From: JBGOUV01 sp041477815 | GTDB taxonomy: Bacteria; Acidobacteriota; Terriglobia; Bryobacterales; JACQDG01 | Reading direction: 5' to 3' | Assembly (NCBI GenBank): GCA_041477815.1 | Contig: JBGOUV010000346.1 | Location: 1-7,608 of the forward strand | Length of the DNA stretch: 7,608 nucleotides | Part shown: positions 1 to 5,850 of the stretch, piece after piece | Layout of the letters: each line of letters opens with the position of its first letter | How positions within the stretch are numbered: the first letter of the stretch is position 1 | Notes under the pieces: generated by a model | The model's input: only the letters and a program-made list of their open reading frames with translations | Databases searched by the model: none | Told to the model about the DNA's origin: nothing | Translations under genes and position numbers: made by a program

Positions 1-1467
1 CGCTTCCGTCTTGCCGATTCTCTGCCCCGTCGCCAGCCCGCCCCAGACGAGCTGGTCGATCCGTTCGCCCTCCAGCGGCGACACCTGCCCCAACTGTCGC
101 CAGATCTTCGCGGTCGAGTCGGGCAGCATGGGGTGGAGCAGCACCGCCACCACCCGGAGGGCTTCGGCGGCCGTGGCCAGGGTCCGGTCCAGGCGGGCGC
201 GGGACTCCGGGTCGCCCTTCTCGGCCAGCTCCCACGGTTTGTTCTCGACGATGAACTTGTCCACCGCCGCCTGCAGCGACCACATCGCTTCCAGGGCCTT
301 TGAAAACTCCAGCTTCTCGTAGCACTGGACGGTTTGCTCGATCACCTGCGCGGCCAGGTTGCCGATGCCCGCGTCGAACGTTCCCGGGAGTATCCCCTGG
401 CAATACTTGCCGATCATGGTGAGGGTGCGGCTGGACAGGTTGCCCAGGCCGTTGGCCAGGTCCGAGTTGTAGCGGCCCACCAGGGCGTCGTAGCTGAAGC
501 TGCCGTCCTGTCCGAAGACGATCTCGCGGAACAGGAAGTAGCGCATGCCGTCGATCCCCACCACCTTCTGGATCGGCTCGGCCCGCACCACGTTGCCGCG
601 CGACTTGCTCATCTTGTCCTGTTCGAACAGGATCCAGCCGTGAGCGAAGATGCGTTTGGGCAGCGGCAGGCCGGCGGCCAGCAGGAAAGCCGGCCAGTAG
701 ACGGCGTGAAACCGGACGATCTCCTTGCCGATCAGGTGCAGGTCGGCCGGCCAGCGGTCTTCGTTCTTAACCCCGGTTATGTACGCGGTCAGGGCGTCGA
801 ACCAGACATAAAAAACGTGTTTGCCCTCTACCGGCACCGGGATGCCCCACTGGATCGAGGTGCGGGTGATGGAGAGGTCCTGCAAACCCGACTTTACGAA
901 CGACGCCACCTCGTTGCGCCGCGTCTCCGGCCGGATGAAATCCGGATCGCGCTCGTAGAGTTCCAGTAACTGGTCTTGAAAGGCCGATAGCTTAAAAAAG
1001 TAATTCTCCTCGGTGACGGTCTCGGTCGGTCGCTTGCAGTCGGGGCACGGGTCGCCGGGTTGCGCGTCGTTCACGTACAGCTCGCAGTTGAAGCAATACT
1101 GCCCGGTGTAGGAACCCTTGTAGATGTATCCCCGCTCGCGGCAGCGCTCGAACAGCCAGCGGACGGTCTCGTGGTGAACGGGGTCGGAGGTGCGAACGAA
1201 GCGGTCGTACTGGATGCCCAGGGCGTCCCACTGGCGGCGCCACTCGGCCGTGACCACGTCGGCGAACTGCTGCGCCGTCTTGCCCACCGCCTTGGCCGCG
1301 CGCTCGACGTTCTGGCCGTGCTCGTCGGTGCCCGTGGTCAGGATCGCCTCGTAGCCCTGCATCCGGCGAAAACGGCGGATGGTGTCGGCGGCGCTGGTGG
1401 CATAGATATGGCCCAGATGCGGCGTACTGTTGACGTAGTAGATAGGCGTGGTGAGGTAGTATTTCAT
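1..1467 (-). CDS. metG: methionyl-tRNA synthetase, C-terminus cut by window edge
   Basis: Class I aminoacyl-tRNA synthetase that charges tRNA-Met with methionine in the cytoplasm. Reading the reverse complement gives 489 uninterrupted codons to base 1. Visible motifs: N-terminal YYVNSTPHLGHIYA with the HIGH-type signature HLGH at residues 17-20; TGTDEHGQ shortly after; a zinc knuckle C125-x2-C128-x12-C141-x2-C144 in the connective insertion; WFDALTAY; and KMSKS at residues 285-289 (bases 601-615). The helical anticodon-binding domain follows, with NKPWELA near residue 420. The last residues in view resemble the end of the catalytic plus anticodon core, so only the extreme C-terminus and any Trbp111-like tRNA-binding extension are missing. 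The start ATG (1465-1467) overlaps the larC stop as ATGA. AGGA abuts the ATG directly, so initiation probably relies on coupling to larC translation. Identification is firm; the architecture matches the Thermus/Bacillus-like MetG group. Confidence 0.97.
   Translation of the reverse strand, partial: MKYYLTTPIYYVNSTPHLGHIYATSAADTIRRFRRMQGYEAILTTGTDEHGQNVERAAKAVGKTAQQFADVVTAEWRRQWDALGIQYDRFVRTSDPVHHETVRWLFERCRERGYIYKGSYTGQYCFNCELYVNDAQPGDPCPDCKRPTETVTEENYFFKLSAFQDQLLELYERDPDFIRPETRRNEVASFVKSGLQDLSITRTSIQWGIPVPVEGKHVFYVWFDALTAYITGVKNEDRWPADLHLIGKEIVRFHAVYWPAFLLAAGLPLPKRIFAHGWILFEQDKMSKSRGNVVRAEPIQKVVGIDGMRYFLFREIVFGQDGSFSYDALVGRYNSDLANGLGNLSSRTLTMIGKYCQGILPGTFDAGIGNLAAQVIEQTVQCYEKLEFSKALEAMWSLQAAVDKFIVENKPWELAEKGDPESRARLDRTLATAAEALRVVAVLLHPMLPDSTAKIWRQLGQVSPLEGERIDQLVWGGLATGQRIGKTEA
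1464..1467 (-). other. ATGA stop/start overlap of larC and metG
   Basis: Read on the minus strand, these four bases are ATGA: ATG starts metG and TGA ends larC. Such overlaps usually mean one transcript and translational coupling. The only purine-rich stretches before the metG start are AGGA with no spacing and GAAG further upstream, so reinitiation by ribosomes finishing larC is plausible (inference). Confidence 0.9.
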
Positions 1468-2624
1468 TCCTGTGTCTTCAAATAGGCCGCGTGGGCTGCG
1501 GCCAGGATCTGTTTCAGGGGCGTCCCGGTTTCCTCGGCCAGCTTCCGGCAATCCTCGTACTCGGGGGCAAAAGAGCCTGTTCCCGACACTTTAACACGAA
1601 CCTTCCCGTGCGGGGTCTCGACCTCCACCAGCCGCCGCGCCTGGACGCGGCGCTCGGCCCGGTAGAGACGCAGGCCCAGGGTAGTGGTCTCCTCGAACAC
1701 CAGCGCGGCCAATCGTTCCTGGTCTTCCGGCCGCGCCAGCACGCGCAGCAGCGACCCGGGCCGCCCCTTCTTCATCAAGAGCGGGCTGAGCGTCACGTCC
1801 AGCGCGCCGCGCTCGAGCAGTTGCTCCATGGCGTAGCCGAGCACCTGCGGGCTCAGGTCGTCGATATTCGCCTCGATCACCGCGATCGACGTCGCCTCCA
1901 CGGCCCCGCTGGGCTCGCCGATCAGAACCCGCACCACGTTGGCCTGTCCCGGAAAGTCCTTGGATCCGGCGCCGTAGCCGATGGTCTCCAGGCGCAAGGC
2001 CGGAAGCGGTCCAAAACGCGTCGCGAGCGTGGTGGCGATGGCCGCGCCGGTAGGCGTGGTCAACTCGACGGCGGGACCATGCGAATAAACCGGCCGGTCC
2101 TTCACCAGCGCCGCCGTAGCCGGAGCCGGCACCGGCAGGGTCCCGTGCTCGGTCTCAACCGTTCCCGACCCCAGGTTCAGGGCCGAGCACTGCACCTCGT
2201 CGATCCCCAGCAGCTCGAAGCCGATGCAGGCCCCGACGACGTCGACGATCGAGTCCACCGCTCCCACCTCGTGAAAGTGAACCTTTTCGATCGGCACCTG
2301 GTGAACGGCGGCCTCGACCTCGCCCAGCCGCCGGAAAATGGCGATGGCTCGCTCCTCCACCCGCGGCGCCAGCTTCGCCTCCCGGATGATCTTCTCAATG
2401 TGCGACAAGTGCCGGTGCTTATGCTCGGGCGGCGCCTCGACGTGGGCCTTGGTGGCGCCGATCCCGGCCCGCGCGCACTTCTCGAACCGCACCGACACCC
2501 CCGGCAGGCCCAGCCGCGCCATGTGGCGGTGGAAGTCGTCACTGCCGGCCCCGGCGTCGGCTAAGGCTCCCAGCAGCATGTCGCCGCTAATGCCGGAAAA
2601 GCAATCGAGATAGGCGATTTTCAT
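1464..2624 (-). CDS. larC: nickel-pincer cofactor nickel-insertion protein LarC (DUF111)
   Basis: LarC is the CTP-dependent nickel chelatase that puts nickel into pyridinium-3,5-bisthiocarboxylic acid mononucleotide, the last step in making the cofactor of lactate racemase and related LarA-type enzymes. The 386-residue product shows the family hallmarks: N-terminal YLDCFSGISGDMLLGAL (5-21), a histidine-rich stretch with H68, H70, H72 and H75, HFHEVGAVDSIVDVVG (116-131), TTPTGAA (189-195), EANIDDLSPQVLGYAMEQLL (251-270, opening the C-terminal domain), LLMKKGRPG and PEYEDCRKLA (354-363). In Lactobacillus plantarum the protein is split into larC1/larC2 and joined by frameshifting; here it is one open frame of normal family length. 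I chose the ATG at 2622-2624 because family members begin at this strand, although no Shine-Dalgarno precedes it; a TTG 30 codons upstream has one. larB, larE and larA are not in the window. metG follows with an ATGA overlap. Confidence 0.94.
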   Translation of the reverse strand: MKIAYLDCFSGISGDMLLGALADAGAGSDDFHRHMARLGLPGVSVRFEKCARAGIGATKAHVEAPPEHKHRHLSHIEKIIREAKLAPRVEERAIAIFRRLGEVEAAVHQVPIEKVHFHEVGAVDSIVDVVGACIGFELLGIDEVQCSALNLGSGTVETEHGTLPVPAPATAALVKDRPVYSHGPAVELTTPTGAAIATTLATRFGPLPALRLETIGYGAGSKDFPGQANVVRVLIGEPSGAVEATSIAVIEANIDDLSPQVLGYAMEQLLERGALDVTLSPLLMKKGRPGSLLRVLARPEDQERLAALVFEETTTLGLRLYRAERRVQARRLVEVETPHGKVRVKVSGTGSFAPEYEDCRKLAEETGTPLKQILAAAHAAYLKTQE

Positions 2625-2661
2625 ATGGAGCCGGCGGGTGGTGAGGCGACCCAGGACCTTC

Positions 2662-2691
2662 AGTTTAGGACAGTGTATGCCGGTGGGGCAA
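2662..2691 (-). promoter_or_regulatory. possible sigma70-type promoter of larC-metG
   Basis: On the minus strand TTGCCC (2686-2691) and TAAACT (2662-2667) are separated by 18 bp, each matching four of six consensus bases. This would place the transcript start about 30 nt before the larC ATG. The match is modest and such pairs arise by chance, so this is only the best candidate seen. Confidence 0.25.
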
Positions 2692-2738
2692 CCCGCCTCG
2701 GCAGTACGGACCAAGATGGGCTCCCCCCGCCACCACCC

Positions 2739-2759
2739 AAAAAAAAGAGCCCCAGGGCT
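2739..2759 (-). terminator. weak intrinsic terminator-like hairpin with T8
   Basis: The minus strand reads AGCC-CTGG-GGCT, one C, then eight T (A8 on plus at 2739-2746). The stem is only 4 bp, short for an intrinsic terminator, but the uninterrupted T8 tract stands out in this GC-rich sequence. It lies upstream of the proposed larC promoter, so it could stop transcripts entering from the kinase side, or attenuate larC if that promoter lies further upstream. Alternatively the A8 tract is a bent or UP-like element for the plus-strand promoter. Confidence 0.3.
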
Positions 2760-2805
2760 AGCATTTGGTTGATTGTTCTAGTACCTTCATTCTAAGACCC
2801 TAGGG
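2757..2805. repeat. three CTAG-centred sites spaced 20 and 22 bp
   Basis: CTAG occurs at 2758-2761 (inside palindrome GCTAGC), 2778-2781 (TCTAGT) and 2800-2803 (inside palindrome CCCTAGGG). Start-to-start spacings of 20 and 22 bp are about two helical turns, so all three would lie on roughly the same DNA face. CTAG is rare in most bacterial genomes; the only other copy I found in the window covers the stop codon at 5680-5683. They lie within the region where the kinase promoter should be and could be an operator, but the flanks are not alike, so the role is unproven. Confidence 0.35.
2769..2796 (+). promoter_or_regulatory. possible promoter of the sensor kinase-epimerase unit
   Basis: TTGATT (2769-2774) and TCTAAG (2791-2796) are 16 bp apart, with four of six matches in each box. 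This is the most AT-rich part of the divergent intergenic region. The predicted start would fall in or next to the CCCTAGGG palindrome, giving a leader of about 25 nt. Weak match, low certainty. Confidence 0.25.
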
Positions 2806-2817
2806 CATCTGTCCTTC

Positions 2818-2821
2818 GGAG
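2818..2821 (+). promoter_or_regulatory. Shine-Dalgarno GGAG of the kinase gene
   Basis: GGAG ends 7 nt before the ATG at 2829 but only 1 nt before the in-frame GTG at 2823. The spacing therefore favours the ATG as the start and makes the GTG unlikely. Confidence 0.7.
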
Positions 2822-2828
2822 CGTGCCG

Positions 2829-4820
2829 ATGTTGGGGATCCTGTCGTTTTCGCTGCTACTGGCCACCGTAGTTCTCTTGGTCCTCCTGGATCGGCGGCTG
2901 TGGGCCAGCGAACGGCGCTACCGGCACTTGGTCGAACACAGTCTGGGCCTGATCTGCTGCCACGACTTAGCCGGGAAACTGCTGTGGATCAACCCGGAAG
3001 CCGCCCGGATACTGGGCTATGATCCCATCCGGGCGGTGGGCCACAGCGTGGCTGACGTCCTGGCCCCTGCGGCCCGTCCCCTGTTCGGGGACTACCTGGA
3101 CCAGATCCGCCGCCACGCTTTGGCCAGCGGTTTCATGCGTATCCTGACGAGGGACGGCGCGGAGCGCACCTGGTTCTATCGCAACGTCCTGTTCGAGGAC
3201 CACGTGCTCGGCCACGCCCTGGATGTTACGGAGCTGCACCAGGCCAAGACCGAGTTGGAGAAGACCCAACAGGAACTGGAGCAGCGCGTGGCCCAGCGGA
3301 CGGCGGCGCTCCAGGCCAGCGAGGAGATGTTCCGGTCGGTGAGTCTCTGCTGCCCGGTGGGGATCTTCCAGACCGACGTGGAGGGCGCCCTGACCTACTT
3401 CAACCCGCGCTGTCAGGCGATCCTGGGCCTCGGTCGGGGCCACCGCCTGGACGAGGACTCTGGGCAATCGTTACATCCGGAGGACCGCGCCGGGGTGCTG
3501 GCGAGCTGGCTGGAGGCGATGCGCAGCGGCCGCGCCTATCTCCGGGAATTTCGCCTGCGTCTGGAGGGTGGGGTAACGCGCTGGGTGCGTGTCCACACCA
3601 CCCCGCTGCTGGACGACCAGGGGCGGATTGTGGGACACGCCGGCGCGGTCGAGGACCTCACCGAGCGCCGCTATATCGACGAGCAACTTCGCCAGGCTCA
3701 GAGGATGGAGGCGGTGGGGAAGCTGGCCGGGGGTGTGGCTCACGACTTCAACAACATCCTCACCGCCATTCACGGCTACAGCGAGTTGCTGCTCGAGCGG
3801 CCGGAGTGCCCCGAACCGATGCGCCGCGAGATCGAGGAGGTCCGCAAGGCCGCCGAGCGTGCGGGAGCCCTCACCCGCCAGCTCCTGGCCTTCAGCCGCC
3901 GCCAGGTGCTTCAGCCCAAGGTTCTGGACCTCAACGCGCTCCTCGCCGATCTGTACAATCTGCTGCGGCGGGTGATCGGCGAGGACATCGACCTGCAGAC
4001 CATCCCCGGACCAGCCCTGCGATTCGTAAAGGCTGATCCGGGCCAGATCGAGCAGGTGATTCTGAATCTGGCGGTCAACGCCCGTGACGCCATGCCGCGC
4101 GGCGGGCGGCTCACCATGGAGACTCGCAACATCGATCTGGATGCGGCCTACGCTGGCCTGCACCCCGGCGTCCAGCCCGGCCCCTATGTCAAGCTGGCGG
4201 TCAGTGACGGGGGATCAGGCATGGACGAGGAGACGCGCTCGCGCTTGTTCGAGCCGTTCTTCACTACGAAGGCCGGCCAGGGAGGTCTGGGCCTATCCAT
4301 CGTCTATGGGGTGGTCCAGCAGTCGGAGGGGCACTTGCGGGTGGAGAGCCAGCCCGGCGTCGGGACGACCTTCGAGATCTATCTGCCGCAGGCGGAGGCG
4401 GCCGCCGTCGAGGAGTCTGAATCTCCAGCCGTGGAGCCGGCCGCCGGCGGCTCGGAGACGATCCTGTTGGTGGAGGACGAGTCGCCGGTGAGGGACGTGG
4501 TGCGGACCATCCTCGAACGCTCGGGCTACTCCGTTTTAGAGGCCGTTGACGGCGCCACAGCGTTCCACTTCGCCCAGACCCACGCCGGCCCTATCGATCT
4601 TCTGTTCACCGACGTGGTGATGCCCGGCCTGAGCGGCCCCGAGTTGCTCCAACGCCTGGAGGTACAGCGCCCCGGCATGCAGGTCCTCTACATGTCGGGC
4701 TACGCGGACAAGACCGTTCCGGGGAAGTACTTCCTGCAGAAGCTCTTCACCAAGGAGGCCCTCGTCCGCAAGGTTCGTGAGGCGCTGGAAGGGCGACGGT
4801 ACGGTACAATCGGGGCATGA
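2829..4820 (+). CDS. membrane-anchored hybrid histidine kinase (PAS-PAS-HisKA-HATPase-REC)
   Basis: Signalling kinase that should autophosphorylate on histidine and pass the phosphate to its own receiver. From the ATG the protein has 663 residues: one hydrophobic helix (2-20) with no periplasmic domain, PAS1 (about 30-132), coiled-coil linker (135-163), PAS2 (166-280), HisKA with the H-box GGVAHDFNN and phospho-acceptor H305, HATPase_c (about 400-520) with N-box N413/N417 in NLAVNARDAM, G1 box DGGSGM from D460 and F-box LFEPFFTTK, an Ala/Glu-rich linker, and a receiver (544-657) with E549/D550, phospho-acceptor D595 and S623. Sensing is probably cytoplasmic through the PAS domains; the ligand is unknown. 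Oddities: the G2 box reads KAGQGGLGL, two residues shorter than the usual KxxGxGTGLGL, and the receiver lysine K638 is followed by Leu instead of Pro. There is no HPt or output domain, so a partner lies elsewhere. The stop overlaps the next gene as ATGA. Confidence 0.93.
   Translation: MLGILSFSLLLATVVLLVLLDRRLWASERRYRHLVEHSLGLICCHDLAGKLLWINPEAARILGYDPIRAVGHSVADVLAPAARPLFGDYLDQIRRHALASGFMRILTRDGAERTWFYRNVLFEDHVLGHALDVTELHQAKTELEKTQQELEQRVAQRTAALQASEEMFRSVSLCCPVGIFQTDVEGALTYFNPRCQAILGLGRGHRLDEDSGQSLHPEDRAGVLASWLEAMRSGRAYLREFRLRLEGGVTRWVRVHTTPLLDDQGRIVGHAGAVEDLTERRYIDEQLRQAQRMEAVGKLAGGVAHDFNNILTAIHGYSELLLERPECPEPMRREIEEVRKAAERAGALTRQLLAFSRRQVLQPKVLDLNALLADLYNLLRRVIGEDIDLQTIPGPALRFVKADPGQIEQVILNLAVNARDAMPRGGRLTMETRNIDLDAAYAGLHPGVQPGPYVKLAVSDGGSGMDEETRSRLFEPFFTTKAGQGGLGLSIVYGVVQQSEGHLRVESQPGVGTTFEIYLPQAEAAAVEESESPAVEPAAGGSETILLVEDESPVRDVVRTILERSGYSVLEAVDGATAFHFAQTHAGPIDLLFTDVVMPGLSGPELLQRLEVQRPGMQVLYMSGYADKTVPGKYFLQKLFTKEALVRKVREALEGRRYGTIGA
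4817..4820 (+). other. ATGA overlap of kinase stop and epimerase start
   Basis: ATG (4817-4819) opens the epimerase-like gene and TGA (4818-4820) closes the kinase gene. No well-spaced Shine-Dalgarno is present (CGGGG lies within 1-2 nt of the ATG), so translation of the second gene probably depends on ribosomes finishing the first (inference). Confidence 0.88.
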
Positions 4821-5683
4821 CGCGACGGACCTTCCTGGGCGGCGCAACCGCCGCTTCCCTGCTGCCGGCCGCCGGCAAGCTTCCCATCAAAAAGGCGGTG
4901 CTGCTCAGCATGCTCCCCCGCAGCCTGAGCTTCCAGGAGCGCTTCCAACTCGCCCGCGACGCCGGGTTCGAGGAGATCGAGTGCCCCACCACCCCCGACC
5001 GGGGCGAGGCCGAGCAGATCAAGCAGGCCTCCCAGAAAACCGGCCTGCGTATCCACTCGGTCATGAACCAAGCCCACTGGAAATATCCATTGTCGTCGAG
5101 CGACCCGGCCGTGGTCGACACCAGCATCCGGGGCATGCAGACAAGCCTGGAGAATGCCGCTTATTGGGGCGCCGACACGGTTCTGCTGGTGCCGGCGGTG
5201 GTCAATGCCGAGACCAGCTACCGTGACGCCTGGGCCCGCTCGCAGGAGCGCATCCGCCAGCTTGTCCCCCTCGCCGCCAAGCTCCAGGTGGTGATTGCGG
5301 TCGAAGAGGTGTGGAACAAGTTCCTGGTGAGCCCGCTCGAATTTGTCCGCTACGTCGACGACTTCCACAGCCCCTGGGTGAAGGCCTACTTCGACGTCGG
5401 GAACGTCCTGATCTGGGCTTATCCCCAGGACTGGATCCGCACCCTGGGCAAGCGCATCGTGAAGCTGCACTTCAAGGACTTCACCTTCAAGGGCCGCGCC
5501 GCCAAGTTCGTCAACCTGGGCGAAGGCGAGATCGACTGGCGCGAGGTCCACAAAGCCCTGGCCGACATCGGCTTCCAGGGTACGGCGACGGTGGAGTTGA
5601 GCGGTGGAGACCAGGCCTACCTGAAGGAAGTCAGCCGGCGAGTCGATCAGATCCTGGCAGGTGAGGGGTTGAAGATCAGCTAG
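4817..5683 (+). CDS. Tat-signal TIM-barrel sugar phosphate isomerase/epimerase-like protein
   Basis: A 288-residue member of the xylose isomerase-like TIM-barrel (AP endonuclease 2) family, related to L-ribulose-5-phosphate 3-epimerase and hexulose-phosphate isomerases. The N-terminus MTRRTFLGGATAASLLPAAG is a twin-arginine signal (R3, R4) with a short hydrophobic stretch and probable cleavage after the Ala-rich segment near residue 19-20, implying folded export to the periplasm. Barrel landmarks: FQLARDAGFEEIE (43-55), GLRIHSVMN (76-84), and the four expected metal ligands E163 (VIAVEEVWN), D193 (YFDVGN), H218 (VKLHFKDF) and E260 (TATVELSGGD). The usual GEGEIDWREV motif is present at 236-244. 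These fit a divalent-metal sugar isomerase; the substrate cannot be read from sequence. Tat-exported members are common in Acidobacteriota and Planctomycetes and are linked to carbohydrate breakdown (family knowledge). It is the second gene of the kinase unit. Confidence 0.9.
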   Translation: MTRRTFLGGATAASLLPAAGKLPIKKAVLLSMLPRSLSFQERFQLARDAGFEEIECPTTPDRGEAEQIKQASQKTGLRIHSVMNQAHWKYPLSSSDPAVVDTSIRGMQTSLENAAYWGADTVLLVPAVVNAETSYRDAWARSQERIRQLVPLAAKLQVVIAVEEVWNKFLVSPLEFVRYVDDFHSPWVKAYFDVGNVLIWAYPQDWIRTLGKRIVKLHFKDFTFKGRAAKFVNLGEGEIDWREVHKALADIGFQGTATVELSGGDQAYLKEVSRRVDQILAGEGLKIS

Positions 5684-5850
5684 GGCGGCGCCCACGGCGA
5701 AAGCCGAGAGCGAGCGAAGAGGAGCGTACCAGCGGCTCCCAAGTGGACAGCCGGTTGGCGGGATACGGCCGCTACTTCGCGGGCGGAGGACTGCGGGCGG
5801 CCAGGCTCTCCCGGGCGCGACCGAAGAAATTCCAGCGAGGCCCCCCGGGG
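5684..5850. other. convergent intergenic gap, no clear terminator
   Basis: This gap separates the convergent ends of the epimerase-like gene and typA. It contains a 4-bp GNRA-type hairpin CGGC-GAAA-GCCG (5695-5706), a CCGC/GCGG stem with a 6-nt loop (5769-5782), an 8-bp direct repeat GCGGGCGG (5779-5786 and 5793-5800) and a CCCCGGGG palindrome (5843-5850). None is followed by a T tract on either strand, so termination may be Rho-dependent. I see no gene in it. Confidence 0.6.

Noticed and set aside
334..969. 211-codon open frame on the plus strand opposite metG
   Set aside because: Antisense shadow of metG; the minus-strand frame carries all synthetase motifs including KMSKS within this span.
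1491..2564. 357-codon open frame on the plus strand opposite larC
   Set aside because: It is antisense to a clear conserved gene; its product is rich in Arg, His, Gln and Leu with no recognisable domain, as expected from GC-rich shadow frames.
2823..2828. GTG start for the kinase two codons upstream of the chosen ATG
   Set aside because: GGAG would be only 1 nt away from the GTG, too close; its 7-nt spacing to the ATG is normal.
4805..4810. TACAAT as an internal -10 box for the epimerase-like gene
   Set aside because: It lies 6 nt before the ATG, inside the kinase coding sequence, with no -35 box at suitable distance; coupled translation explains expression better.
4700..5695. 331-codon open frame on the minus strand opposite the epimerase-like gene
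   Set aside because: It runs antisense across two real genes, lacks any family motif, and is explained by codon bias of the sense strand.
5695..5706. GNRA hairpin CGGC-GAAA-GCCG as a terminator after the epimerase-like gene
   Set aside because: The stem is only 4 bp and no T tract follows on either strand.
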